In this document: positions 19,401-27,371 of the stretch, in pieces
Position numbering within the stretch: position 1 is the first letter of the stretch
How the letters are laid out: each line of letters begins with the position of its first letter
Source of the DNA: Sporosarcina sp. FSL K6-1508
Lineage (GTDB): Bacteria; Bacillota; Bacilli; Bacillales_A; Planococcaceae
NCBI RefSeq assembly: GCF_038007465.1
Contig: NZ_JBBOXF010000002.1
Location: 1-64,000, forward strand
Direction: 5' to 3'
DNA length: 64,000 nt
The notes under the pieces: model-generated
What the model saw: only the letters and a program-made list of their open reading frames with translations
What the model was told of the DNA's origin: nothing
The model's database searches: none
Made by a program: the position numbers and the translations under genes

Positions 19401-20928
19401 CGGACGATTCCGGGTATTCAATCGCAACAAGAACAGTGTGAGTTTTAGGATCTTCTTCACTAACACTGATTACTGGTTGTTCATCAAAAACCGCCTCAAT
19501 AGTAGTAATAGCATGAGAAGCAATTAATGTTTCATTTCCATCATTATCTATTCCGCGTGCTTCAATTAAGCAGTTTTCTTTAACGGTAAACGGAGCATCA
19601 TATGTTTCCCATTCTCCCCCATCGATGCGGTACTCACGGGTAATAGATGATTCCGGGTATTCGATAGTAACAAGTATTGTATGGCTTTCAGAATCTTCTT
19701 CACCTATACTGATTACCGGCTGTTCTTCTGTAACGGCTTCAATGTTTGTAATAGATTGAGTAGCAATTAATGTTTCTTTGCCCTCCACATCAAACCCGCG
19801 TGCTTCAATTACGCAGTTTTCTTTCACTGTGAATGGATCCACATAGGCTATCCATTCTCCTCCATTGATGCGGTATTCACGGGTAACCGACGATTCAGGA
19901 TAGTTAATCGTGACAAGTACCGGTTCCTTTGTCGCTTCTTCAGTATCCAATGTGATAAGTGGCTTTTCTTCAACCGTTTCTTCAGCATGGACCATATTGG
20001 TAATGGCATGCGATGAAATTTCAGATTCAATTCCAGCTGCATCAATGGATTGAGCTTCTAATAGACCATTTACCGTAAACGACAGGAGTCCTTCATATTT
20101 CAGCCATCCTTCAGTTTTACCATTCACAAGTGTAAAGCGGTACTGACGGATATCAGCAGCTTCCGGATAGTCGATTTCAACTTCTACCGAGTCATCCCCT
20201 GTATCAACATTTAGAACAGGCTTCGCAATCGGAGGCGTCGGTTTTAGCTGCTCTTCATCTGACGGATCCGTACCTTCTTCTATGGTCGGCTTATCCTCTT
20301 CTTCAATAAAAGGTCCAACTGGTTTTCTATCCTCCTCGACTACGGGTTCTTTGACTTCTGTGTCATCCTCATTGTCTTCAGGAGGTTCAATTACTTCAGG
20401 AGCAACCAGTTCGTCTTCAGGTGTTATATCAATCCCTTCTGCAGTAACAATTTCCTGTTGTACGGGCGGCGCATCAACCTCTTCGATATCCTCTTTTACT
20501 TCAAGCTCTACATTCGTAATATCAAGGAAAGCAATCACTGTTTCATTTTCCTCTACATCCGTTCCTCGTGCTTCAAGCGTCCCATTTTCTTCAAATGTCA
20601 ACGGGCCATCGTAAACGAACCAATCCCCCTTATTGATTCGAACTTCATTCGTTACGGAATCTTCAGGATATTCAATGGTAACAAGGACCGGTTCAGTAGT
20701 TGCTTCTTCTGTAGATACATGGAATATCGGTTCTTTTTCATTGAAATTTTTATCGTTTGTGTCATCAGATAACAAATTAGGATCCTGGCTTTCCATTGCA
20801 GAACTGATCATTGGTGCATATGTTGAAATTGGTAAGACGATAGAGGCGGCAAGCGCAACTTTTGAAAGTGCTTGCTTGCTCAACACATTAATAGGGTGTT
20901 TCGTTTTTGGCTTTTCTTGTTTTGGCAT
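16489..20928 (-). CDS. Giant secreted Ig-like repeat protein fused to a transposase C-terminus
   Basis: A 1479-residue frame starting ATG with AGGAGCC upstream. Residues 1-45 look like a signal peptide. Residues about 65-610 contain five Ig-like repeats of 60-80 residues (recurring YPESS, REYRI, GGEW, FTVKENC, IEARG). A low-complexity Thr/Ser/Tyr-rich part follows, then bacterial Ig/cadherin-like domains (about 900-1260). From about residue 1278 it turns into the C-terminal part of a DDE transposase: DGKAAIPLLKKIE, FDAGYDYKAIY, a C-x2-C-x7-C zinc-like cluster, and ERTAVERVNAYLKEYFG. No sortase motif or anchor is present. The natural C-terminus seems to have been replaced by an IS-mediated deletion, producing an in-frame chimera. 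The undamaged parent would be an adhesin. Confidence 0.8.
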   Translation of the reverse strand: MPKQEKPKTKHPINVLSKQALSKVALAASIVLPISTYAPMISSAMESQDPNLLSDDTNDKNFNEKEPIFHVSTEEATTEPVLVTIEYPEDSVTNEVRINKGDWFVYDGPLTFEENGTLEARGTDVEENETVIAFLDITNVELEVKEDIEEVDAPPVQQEIVTAEGIDITPEDELVAPEVIEPPEDNEDDTEVKEPVVEEDRKPVGPFIEEEDKPTIEEGTDPSDEEQLKPTPPIAKPVLNVDTGDDSVEVEIDYPEAADIRQYRFTLVNGKTEGWLKYEGLLSFTVNGLLEAQSIDAAGIESEISSHAITNMVHAEETVEEKPLITLDTEEATKEPVLVTINYPESSVTREYRINGGEWIAYVDPFTVKENCVIEARGFDVEGKETLIATQSITNIEAVTEEQPVISIGEEDSESHTILVTIEYPESSITREYRIDGGEWETYDAPFTVKENCLIEARGIDNDGNETLIASHAITTIEAVFDEQPVISVSEEDPKTHTVLVAIEYPESSVIREYRINGGEWEPYESPFTVKENCLIEARGIDNDGNETLIAELPITTITVSENTAPELNLFNSQAHMMMFMSMMSSTTQSVNFSTPETTEQTQIFKTNLAGMSKLISVIANTGTVEILSVNGEEVTVKLSGGVSTKQVQTGGTFTPASTQTETDSQTNTTNSFPATVVKNGVTMVKDGAPVQAVISGTYTPAESKTVTDTVTYLAKQEVLPSQYSGNPSVYEGVTTYYSWNQTAAVKTTLANPTPSKAYNSGGFSATLPLVSDAYAYMQTAAYSTSGRWFATGPNQFVTDHIYHTSTYRGTATKPAVDTRKYSYTQKYKGTKVIPESDTRTYADYYKYDLTFDYDTNTAPDVSLPTGMQVTSLITPYNTIKFLGTAFDEEGDEMKLVVSVVGVPELQNIEIPVDGDFDEEIELPSTLTEGTYTVSVYVEDEWGDKSPTQTFEIYVDTTPPVISIGGVDEGQSYQDSVTPSVHVRDDVSDNVLKEITLNGEPYTPGSAIDTQGDYTLVVIATDQVGNSSTETRTFTVNTKPEIIGSIQDTSLAKFEETIIDLATLFNNPQNGEMTFEAEVADSSVATATISGSILTVTGMKQGSTTINIKAKNATSYSVVLPMMLTVDNAAPAITLDEDTWSLVGDGDSLVVTGKVTDVDKDAQSITGTLDNLSATTSIPATSDETDPWQLTFETFNLAVGVHGPLSVQTTDEFGSTHTVARTKPVVRVNGDAAGYQPIINDYENDIGNNANDWTESTHKTLLDAYSAMQDLTSSNTTSGNLSDGKAAIPLLKKIEQDLPALFTGSLFDAGYDYKAIYQQVMNQSLQAVIPYNPRAEGEVIGYDTHFAPTCVLEHSYHYDSYDAKYSTLKYTRPKECATCPLQHDSLCQKTYKIRQSVDVRKYTFPARGSKQWTELYKERTAVERVNAYLKEYFGLNNVRHRTGKKAKLHFQLVTLVYNASKVAADRIKLKLKHQLLQVA
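19255..20740 (-). repeat. Five in-frame Ig-like repeats in the surface protein
   Basis: Five related modules, the last three (about 19255-19960) nearly identical at protein level (shared YPESS, EYRI-GGEW, FTVKENC-IEARG). The first is more diverged and the second has a different spacing. Nucleotide similarity among the last three suggests recent duplication and possible copy-number change. Confidence 0.7.
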
Positions 20929-21128
20929 GGATAATAGGCTCCTTTTTACTGTTACTTATTATTTTTCAATTTCATTCGTCGTTTCCTCGCATAGCTGTTA
21001 CATTTTAGCGACGAGGCAAGAAAATCTTATACGATTTTTAATAATTATTATTCGGAAAGATACACGATTATCTCCAATCTAAAAGAAGAGAATCATCACC
21101 AAAATGTAAGAGCTAACTCTTGATTTTA

Positions 21129-21161
21129 AAAACAGGATACGGGATGAACCGATACCCTGCT
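21129..21161 (-). terminator. Rho-independent terminator of the secreted-protein gene
   Basis: On the minus strand CAGGGTATCGG pairs with CCCGTATCCTG across TTCAT, followed by TTTTTAAAA. It lies about 45 bp after the stop of the 316-residue gene and closes the secretion operon. Confidence 0.7.
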
Positions 21162-21206
21162 TGTTCCATATAAGACATGCAGGGCATCATTTCTCACCAA
21201 TGATAA

Positions 21207-22157
21207 TTAAGCTGTTGGTTTGTCTGCATCTGTCGGTTGTTCTGGAGTTTCCGTATTTGCTTCATGTTGAGCTTCCTTTTCAGCTTCTGCTTTCTGAGCT
21301 TCAAGTGCTTTTTCTGCTTGTTTTTGTTGTCCTTCAGGACTAAATCTGCCATGCATCATTACGTCTGAATGGTTCCATTTACTGTTGTAGAATTCGAGTC
21401 CTGGTTGTTCAACTCCAAATTCGATTGCAGAAGATGGATTGCTATTGAACCCAATAACGTACGGAGTAACCCCAGGCGCATTCTTGAAGTCTTCGATTAG
21501 TTCTTCAAAGAATGTTCTTGTAACTTCCATAACTTCTGAACTATCGGCTTCAGAATTGACAACTTCTTGGTCTTCAGTTTTAAGGTCTTTTGTCCGTATA
21601 GCGTTTCCGTTACGAATCTGAGATTCAATTCGTGCACCGTAATAAAATTTGTTTTTTACGAATTTGCCGTCTATGAATTCATAGAATGCGGGGCTTTCCA
21701 TTGCAGATAGAGCATCATAAGGCTCCCAAATATTCGTGCGTATTCCGAATTGGATTAGTTCTTGGCGGGTAGCATTCATCGCATAAGAATCGAGAACTTT
21801 CAATGCATCATGGGACGTGTAAGTTTGATCTTCGTTATACTTATCAGCCCATACATCTTTCACATCTAATTCAATGCCAAATGCCTTTTCAATAGCGGAG
21901 CGGCGAACTTCATCATTGTTTGTATGGAAGGAATCAAGCGTGATTACAGCCTCTTCTTTCGAATCTTCTTGTACTTCAGCTGTTTCGAGTGGTGAGGAAA
22001 TGAGGACTGGTGTTTCATCTGTACTTTCATTGGCAAATGCTTGTGTGCCGCCTGTAGCGAAAACACCGGCCATCATCGCAAGTGCGGTACCTGTTAACGC
22101 GACTTTTTTCATTTTCTTCAAGATGCTTTCTGCTTTCAGTTTTTCAGTGTTATTCAT
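21207..22157 (-). CDS. Secreted protein of unknown function
   Basis: 316 residues; AGGAGGAAT precedes the ATG. A long basic N-region and hydrophobic core end near GTQAFANES (signal peptidase I-like site about residue 43). The mature part is acidic, without Cys, and has a globular middle (about 70-270). The tail (275-316) is Ala/Glu/Gln-rich, coiled-coil-like then Pro/Thr-rich. No family recognised. It is the last gene of the Tad/T4SS operon and lies next to the giant surface protein, so a role in pilus or cell-surface contact is plausible but unproven. Confidence 0.75.
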   Translation of the reverse strand: MNNTEKLKAESILKKMKKVALTGTALAMMAGVFATGGTQAFANESTDETPVLISSPLETAEVQEDSKEEAVITLDSFHTNNDEVRRSAIEKAFGIELDVKDVWADKYNEDQTYTSHDALKVLDSYAMNATRQELIQFGIRTNIWEPYDALSAMESPAFYEFIDGKFVKNKFYYGARIESQIRNGNAIRTKDLKTEDQEVVNSEADSSEVMEVTRTFFEELIEDFKNAPGVTPYVIGFNSNPSSAIEFGVEQPGLEFYNSKWNHSDVMMHGRFSPEGQQKQAEKALEAQKAEAEKEAQHEANTETPEQPTDADKPTA

Positions 22158-22250
22158 GTGTAATTCCTCCTATGATTTGTTTTCTGACCTTTTAGCCAGG
22201 AACCTATGTAAGACTTTGGAGCATGCATTACTGACTTCAGACGATATTTT

Positions 22251-22724
22251 CTAGTCATGTACGCCTGGTTCGTGAGATGTGACGTTCTCTCTCTCTTGCA
22301 TCACCTCCTTTATATTTAATTGTGTGGGGCGGCGTATGAAGTTCAGCGAATTAATAGGCAAACATCTTAATTTTGGTTTCTCCTTCAACATAACTGCACG
22401 TAGCACAGCTACTGTAACTTCCGGAAAAACTAACATCATGACCGTATCTGCCAGTCCGAGAATCAAAATTGTGTTAAAGAAATTCATTTTCAATATCCTT
22501 TTACCGTATATGAACAAACCAGTCGTCCAAAAAGTCAAACAAGAAAACATTACAATGATCGCTATAAGTACGATGAAATGCTCAGGTGCTTGTTCGGACG
22601 TACCAGCAAACAGGGAATTTACCAATTCACTGGCTTCTTCATTTGTAGTAAAATATCTGCGAAGACCTTTGATTACTAGAATTGCAACTAGTACTAAGAA
22701 AAACCCGAATTTGCTGTTTATCAA
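22251..22724 (-). CDS. Small membrane protein with three helices
   Basis: 157 residues starting TTG with a weak ribosome site, probably coupled to the gene before it (gap 30 bp). Hydrophobic spans near 5-22, 48-72 and 80-110, then a basic soluble tail. No family recognised. Position between pilin-like and secreted genes suggests a membrane component of the same apparatus. Confidence 0.6.
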   Translation of the reverse strand: MINSKFGFFLVLVAILVIKGLRRYFTTNEEASELVNSLFAGTSEQAPEHFIVLIAIIVMFSCLTFWTTGLFIYGKRILKMNFFNTILILGLADTVMMLVFPEVTVAVLRAVMLKEKPKLRCLPINSLNFIRRPTQLNIKEVMQERENVTSHEPGVHD

Positions 22725-22754
22725 TCTTGTAAAATAGGCACTGAAATCATTCGT

Positions 22755-23738
22755 TTACTGATTCAGACATGACAATTCGAAGTAGCCGGCCTTTGCTGCA
22801 GCTTTCTTTGATGGATAGACTTCTAAGACTGGATAATCGAACCCACATGACTCCGCATAAAATACCTTCTTGCTATTGAGGGTTGTCGCATGAAAAGAAT
22901 CCTGTTTTATTAAACGACTTCCTGCCAAAGCGAACTGATTGAATGTACCGCCCGCACGGTGATATGGGTAACCTTGAAGGAATGCAAAGATGCTGACATC
23001 ATCTACCGTGTTATACCAGTCCTCTTGCGGTATGAGGGGTAAAGCGAATGTATATGTAATTCCGAGTTGTCTTGCATAGACATTATGTTCATTGATCTGA
23101 TATGCCAGGTTTTCTTGTAACACGTTTACAATGGTGTCCCTACGGATTTGATCAAACAAGTCGGCATCTTTCAATAGTTCAATAGTGATTTCGGGATCAC
23201 GTAACAATTCCTTTCTTTCACCGGATATCCACTCCCTCAGTGCTGCATCGTAGACCGTTACAAATTCATCGAGGGTAAACTTAATAATATTTCCATAGCC
23301 ATCTTGATGGGCGAACGGTATTTTTGGTAGCCATACACGATCCACAAGATTTTCTTGCCCGTTCTTATACGTCTCATAGACATTCATTGAAAAGCCGTCA
23401 TATTCCAAGATGCCGAAAACGGGTACATAGCGAGCCATTAAATCTTTTGTCACATCATCTTCTGTTCCAAAATTCAAGGATAACGAATGCATAAAAGTGT
23501 CATAAGCAGGTTCCTTATTGATTCGGGAAAACTTTTTTGAGTCATAACCCGACTCATAGTTAGGCTTTACGTTCAATCGCAGTTGATTGGCTGCATCTTG
23601 GCTAGCAACAGTCATCGCACTGTTATATTGATAATTCAATTGTGCAAATGTATTTGCGTCTTCTGATCTCCATTCAGTAAAAACATTTAACGGATAAGTG
23701 ATGATTAGATAGAATAATATGAAATCAGAAATCTTCAT
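22755..23738 (-). CDS. Single-anchor extracytoplasmic protein of the pilus operon
   Basis: 327 residues with one N-terminal hydrophobic segment (about 4-20) and a long soluble part. The short N-terminal helix followed by QLNYQYNSAMTVASQDAANQ resembles TadE/TadF-like pseudopilins, in which a membrane anchor leads into an outside domain. Overlaps the preceding gene by 14 bp. No enzyme motif. Likely a minor pilus or assembly component of the neighbouring Tad-like machine (inference from order). Confidence 0.65.
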   Translation of the reverse strand: MKISDFILFYLIITYPLNVFTEWRSEDANTFAQLNYQYNSAMTVASQDAANQLRLNVKPNYESGYDSKKFSRINKEPAYDTFMHSLSLNFGTEDDVTKDLMARYVPVFGILEYDGFSMNVYETYKNGQENLVDRVWLPKIPFAHQDGYGNIIKFTLDEFVTVYDAALREWISGERKELLRDPEITIELLKDADLFDQIRRDTIVNVLQENLAYQINEHNVYARQLGITYTFALPLIPQEDWYNTVDDVSIFAFLQGYPYHRAGGTFNQFALAGSRLIKQDSFHATTLNSKKVFYAESCGFDYPVLEVYPSKKAAAKAGYFELSCLNQ

Positions 23739-24273
23739 TTAAAATCATTCCTCCATTCGGAATAAAGATGAAGACACCATCGCCCTCAGTATTATTCGTA
23801 AACGCATCAAACAACATCATCGCGTTACTTCGTGTCATATTTTGTACTTCAACGTAGAAGAAATCACCTTCAGTCATTAGGTATTTCCGTTCGGCTTTTG
23901 GAATGCTATTAGGTTCCTCAAATAAATAATCCATGATTTGCGTTTTATAGTATTCATCCATATCAACGACATACTCGCCAGTAAAAGAAGCCGGATTGGT
24001 TGGGTCTGTATAGACGGGTGTGTATACTTTTTTTTGATGTTTAAACTCCGTCTTAAACAAATAAGAGCCAAGTTGCAAGTCTCTTTCAAAATCCTCTATC
24101 ATTGTTGGCGAGATGTAGCCTTTTGTACGTACGTTGTTAACGAAATTTGATACAACTTGAAACGCATTTTGTTTTGCAATATCATCCTGCATTTTGTATT
24201 GGTTGTATACTCCGTTGAAAACCATGAGTGTAAATAATATAATGAGTATTATCTTGCTAATCATTGTGGGCAC
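23725..24273 (-). CDS. Single-anchor protein, pseudopilin-like
   Basis: 182 residues: N-terminal helix ISKIILIILFTLMVFNGVYN, then a helix with DIAKQNAFQVVSNFVNNVR, reminiscent of small Tad pseudopilins, and an outside domain. Lies between two similar single-anchor genes with overlaps or 5-bp gaps. No recognised family. Confidence 0.6.
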   Translation of the reverse strand: MPTMISKIILIILFTLMVFNGVYNQYKMQDDIAKQNAFQVVSNFVNNVRTKGYISPTMIEDFERDLQLGSYLFKTEFKHQKKVYTPVYTDPTNPASFTGEYVVDMDEYYKTQIMDYLFEEPNSIPKAERKYLMTEGDFFYVEVQNMTRSNAMMLFDAFTNNTEGDGVFIFIPNGGMILNEDF

Positions 24274-24278
24274 GCTCG

Positions 24279-24650
24279 CTATACTCCTTTCCGTTTAAAG
24301 ATGATTTTAGTGACCTGACCACTTCCATTAATCAATATTTCTCTTGTATAGCTATCTGTTAACAAAACCACATGCTGATTCAACCTGACGTCTTCCTCTG
24401 ATTGGAACAAGAAAACATCTACAACTATCGGTATTTCGTCATCGCTTAGCTGATATAGTTTAGCGACGACTTGTGCACCTGTCCACGGGACTTCTTCTGG
24501 TATTGCAGTCTGCTCTACAAATACTGTGGCGGCAGAAGGTATAAGTTCAAAATAGTCCGGCCAAGTAGTCATCGTCCAAAATGTATGAGCCAAGGTAATC
24601 AAAGTGATTGAGAGCGCAAAAACAAATTCCATAATGTTACCAATTTTCAT
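24279..24650 (-). CDS. Small single-anchor protein
   Basis: 123 residues; one hydrophobic segment (about 8-30) and a compact beta-rich outer part. Five base pairs upstream of the next gene in the operon. No family recognised; probably part of the same pilus-like structure. Confidence 0.6.
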   Translation of the reverse strand: MKIGNIMEFVFALSITLITLAHTFWTMTTWPDYFELIPSAATVFVEQTAIPEEVPWTGAQVVAKLYQLSDDEIPIVVDVFLFQSEEDVRLNQHVVLLTDSYTREILINGSGQVTKIIFKRKGV

Positions 24651-24714
24651 AGGAATTGCGGGAGTGTTCTTTCAAAAAGCACTCCCTTCCCTCCTTCTCC
24701 GTGTTTTGCATGAA

Positions 24715-25176
24715 TCACATTTGAGTAAAGATTAATGCACGAATCACACTGTTTTTATCACGTTCGACTTTTGCTTTAAAGTTACCGCTCGGGTTGATAT
24801 ATTCAACGTGTGTAGATTCATTTACATTAGTAGTGTCTCCACCTCCCGTTGTGATACCGGTAGAGGAGTTGAATATGTTGTAATACCAAGTCCCTCCCGG
24901 ATTTTTTCCAGTCTTAACTTGTACCGCAATCGAACCTTCTTCTCCAGCAGCTTTATAGTTACGAAGTGCGTTGACCACTGATGAGCCAGAAGCTGTTGCA
25001 TTGTCATAAATTAAAAACTTCTGATCTTTTAGTTCCGATGTAACTGTAGAAAATTCTGAACTTGCTATCTTCCCTGCTTCAGTCGAGGGAGTAAAGACAA
25101 GAAATCCGATCGTAATCATTGCCATCACGAAAAATAATGATGCACCCCATTTAATAAACCCAGGAATTTGTCCCAT
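24715..25176 (-). CDS. Pilin-like protein, candidate major subunit
   Basis: 153 residues: N-terminal membrane segment FIKWGASLFFVMAMITIGFL, then a Gly/Thr/Ser-rich small outer domain. It is the first gene after the TadB-TadC fusion, has its own leader gap of 131 bp and a good ribosome site (AGAGATATT), and its size and layout fit a Tad-associated pilin or pseudopilin. No clear Flp prepilin peptidase motif (G-x4-E-Y) is seen, and no prepilin peptidase gene occurs in the window. Confidence 0.55.
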   Translation of the reverse strand: MGQIPGFIKWGASLFFVMAMITIGFLVFTPSTEAGKIASSEFSTVTSELKDQKFLIYDNATASGSSVVNALRNYKAAGEEGSIAVQVKTGKNPGGTWYYNIFNSSTGITTGGGDTTNVNESTHVEYINPSGNFKAKVERDKNSVIRALIFTQM

Positions 25177-25307
25177 AAGTAATATCTCTCCTATTCTTTT
25201 AAATTTTTCATGAAAAATAGTTCATTGCTATTCCATTTTTCTAGTGACTATTTACAACAGTTACAACTTCCCATCGCATCCCCCCTCTCAGTACAAACCA
25301 ATTAACA

Positions 25308-27371
25308 CTAAATATTCCTAATATTATTTACCATCTCTTGCATATCAACAACGCTTAGATACAACAATGGTATTAGAAGGTTTGCAGTAATCAAAAAGAG
25401 AACAGGGAGATAACAGAGCATAGATGACCATTCATCTTTTAAATTAAGTGATCTCCGATTATTCTCCTGAAGTTGTTCAAGATAAAAGGCTCGTTCTATC
25501 TCAACATCATCGAACGCTTCTTGAATAGAAATCCTTGTAATTGATAGTTGTAACCGATCCACCAATTGATTAAAGGGTTCAAAATTTACGGTATCACCCA
25601 ATTTCTCAAGTGCTTCTTCGGGACCGGCATCATAATCTTGCAATGCATATCGTATAGGATCTTTAAATACAGTCGCCATGCGTTCAAGCCAAATCAACAT
25701 TGTGTATACACTTATTCGATCAAATTTCCGTAAAATACTTATCCAAACTAGAAGTTGATGAATTTCTTTTTCCATATCTTTAAACCGTAAATGTCTTTGG
25801 AATTTAAGGAGAAGTACCGGAAAGTACCATGCCCCTACCGCCATAAGTAACACAAACAAAAATTCGTACCATTTCAAATACGCATTTTGGAATTTTTCGT
25901 ATTTATCTGCAATCCGATCGTGAATCATTTTCAATTTCGGATCCCTCAAATCATCGACTCCGAGAGATTTCGCAATGTACACTTCCATTATTTCGGGTGT
26001 AACTTTGTCTAGTTTTTTAAGTTTATGAATTATTTCTCTATCAAAGGTTGTGGCTTCTTGGTAAACCTCAAATTCTTCTGCAGAAACATTTCCTGCTAAC
26101 ATAGAGTAAGGAACAACATTGTACAAGACGGACCGTTTATCCCTTTCATGTGAAAAATATAAACCTCCAGTCAATAAAACCAAGACAGAGATTGTAATTA
26201 CCATTCGCTGAAGTGTTAGCCAATCCATTTTCAGACCTGAATTTGCATCCTTCAACAACTTGGATAGCAGTAGATATTTTTTCGTATGAGGACCAGGTGT
26301 GATTCTAGTGACGATATTTTGCAAGAGTGAACTCTTTTCAAGCATCCACTTTTCCCATTTCAAGTTTTTCATACTAGCTTGATACTTTGATTCTTTCACT
26401 TCCCCCATTTTGCGGAACAACATATACATCATCACTGCTAAGGCATAGCTCGAGACCTCTACAATTAATCCTAGTTGTGATTCGTAAAACGTATTCATAA
26501 AGGAAAAATGGTTGAGTGCCCATACTTTTAGCGGCTGTGCAACGAAAACCGGGACAATAGCAAGCAAAGGAAATCCCTTCGTTTGGTAGTACAACACCGA
26601 ACGAAACATAAATTCAGAGTTCAATTCTTCATTAATTCTAGATAAACCATTTGTCAAGGAGCTTCCTTCATTTGTTACTACATCTCCCTGTTCTTTAACC
26701 ATTAGTAGCAATCCCGTGACACCTTTCAAAAAGCGAGACGGAACAACTTGTTCATACTTCGCAAATTCTTCTTCTGGATCCTCGCTGGTCAATATCTGAT
26801 AGATTCGATTCGCTTGTACTTTCATTTCTGGTCCGGCATAGGGGATAGCTGCATAAACGGCTTCTTCTACCATTTTTGTTTCGTGAAAGAAGATTCGAAT
26901 TCGATTAATAAACTCCTTTAACTGTTTAAGTAGACGCATTTCAACTCTGTGAACAAAGAAATCTACCAGGAGACTTGAAATGAATAAACAACCAAGGAAA
27001 AACCAGAAAACAATGAGCCAACTCGGTCGAACTAACAGAAGAACAACTACCAAGGACAGCAGTAACGCGAATACGTTGTACAACGTGAACATGATTTGAC
27101 GGCGTAGCGCATATTCGTCGTATATGGATAATGTTTCAATCCGACTTCGGACATGTCTAACAAATGATCTCAACAGTGGTATTCGAATTGCATATAAGTA
27201 CATTTTTTGCGAATAGGAATCAACTACACTTTTCCACGTGGCACGCTTAACATCGTAATTGAATGAAAGTTCGTTGTTTTTTTTCCCACGGAGAACGTAG
27301 TAAATTGCGATACTGATAGAAACAATTAGCCCGCTTATCGAAATGATTGCAAGCCATTGAATTAGACTCAT
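25308..27371 (-). CDS. TadB-TadC-like fusion, inner-membrane platform protein
   Basis: 687 residues, about double the length of a single TadB or TadC. An N-terminal anchor is followed by two T2SS-F-like modules: one at about 85-330 (helical domain EEAVYAAIPYAGPEM, LLLMVKEQGDV, then paired membrane spans) and one at about 470-687 (WISILRKFDRISVYTMLIWL, LQLSITRISIQEAF, C-terminal spans). Such proteins form the platform on which the TadA ATPase drives pilus polymerisation. It overlaps tadA by 4 bp. The fusion of both platform subunits in one chain is unusual. Confidence 0.75.
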   Translation of the reverse strand: MSLIQWLAIISISGLIVSISIAIYYVLRGKKNNELSFNYDVKRATWKSVVDSYSQKMYLYAIRIPLLRSFVRHVRSRIETLSIYDEYALRRQIMFTLYNVFALLLSLVVVLLLVRPSWLIVFWFFLGCLFISSLLVDFFVHRVEMRLLKQLKEFINRIRIFFHETKMVEEAVYAAIPYAGPEMKVQANRIYQILTSEDPEEEFAKYEQVVPSRFLKGVTGLLLMVKEQGDVVTNEGSSLTNGLSRINEELNSEFMFRSVLYYQTKGFPLLAIVPVFVAQPLKVWALNHFSFMNTFYESQLGLIVEVSSYALAVMMYMLFRKMGEVKESKYQASMKNLKWEKWMLEKSSLLQNIVTRITPGPHTKKYLLLSKLLKDANSGLKMDWLTLQRMVITISVLVLLTGGLYFSHERDKRSVLYNVVPYSMLAGNVSAEEFEVYQEATTFDREIIHKLKKLDKVTPEIMEVYIAKSLGVDDLRDPKLKMIHDRIADKYEKFQNAYLKWYEFLFVLLMAVGAWYFPVLLLKFQRHLRFKDMEKEIHQLLVWISILRKFDRISVYTMLIWLERMATVFKDPIRYALQDYDAGPEEALEKLGDTVNFEPFNQLVDRLQLSITRISIQEAFDDVEIERAFYLEQLQENNRRSLNLKDEWSSMLCYLPVLFLITANLLIPLLYLSVVDMQEMVNNIRNI

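Noticed and set aside
20282..20614. Ser-rich plus-strand frame opposite the surface protein
   Set aside because: Ser-rich low-complexity translation is the antisense of the Glu/Pro/Val-rich repeats; no promoter or ribosome site.
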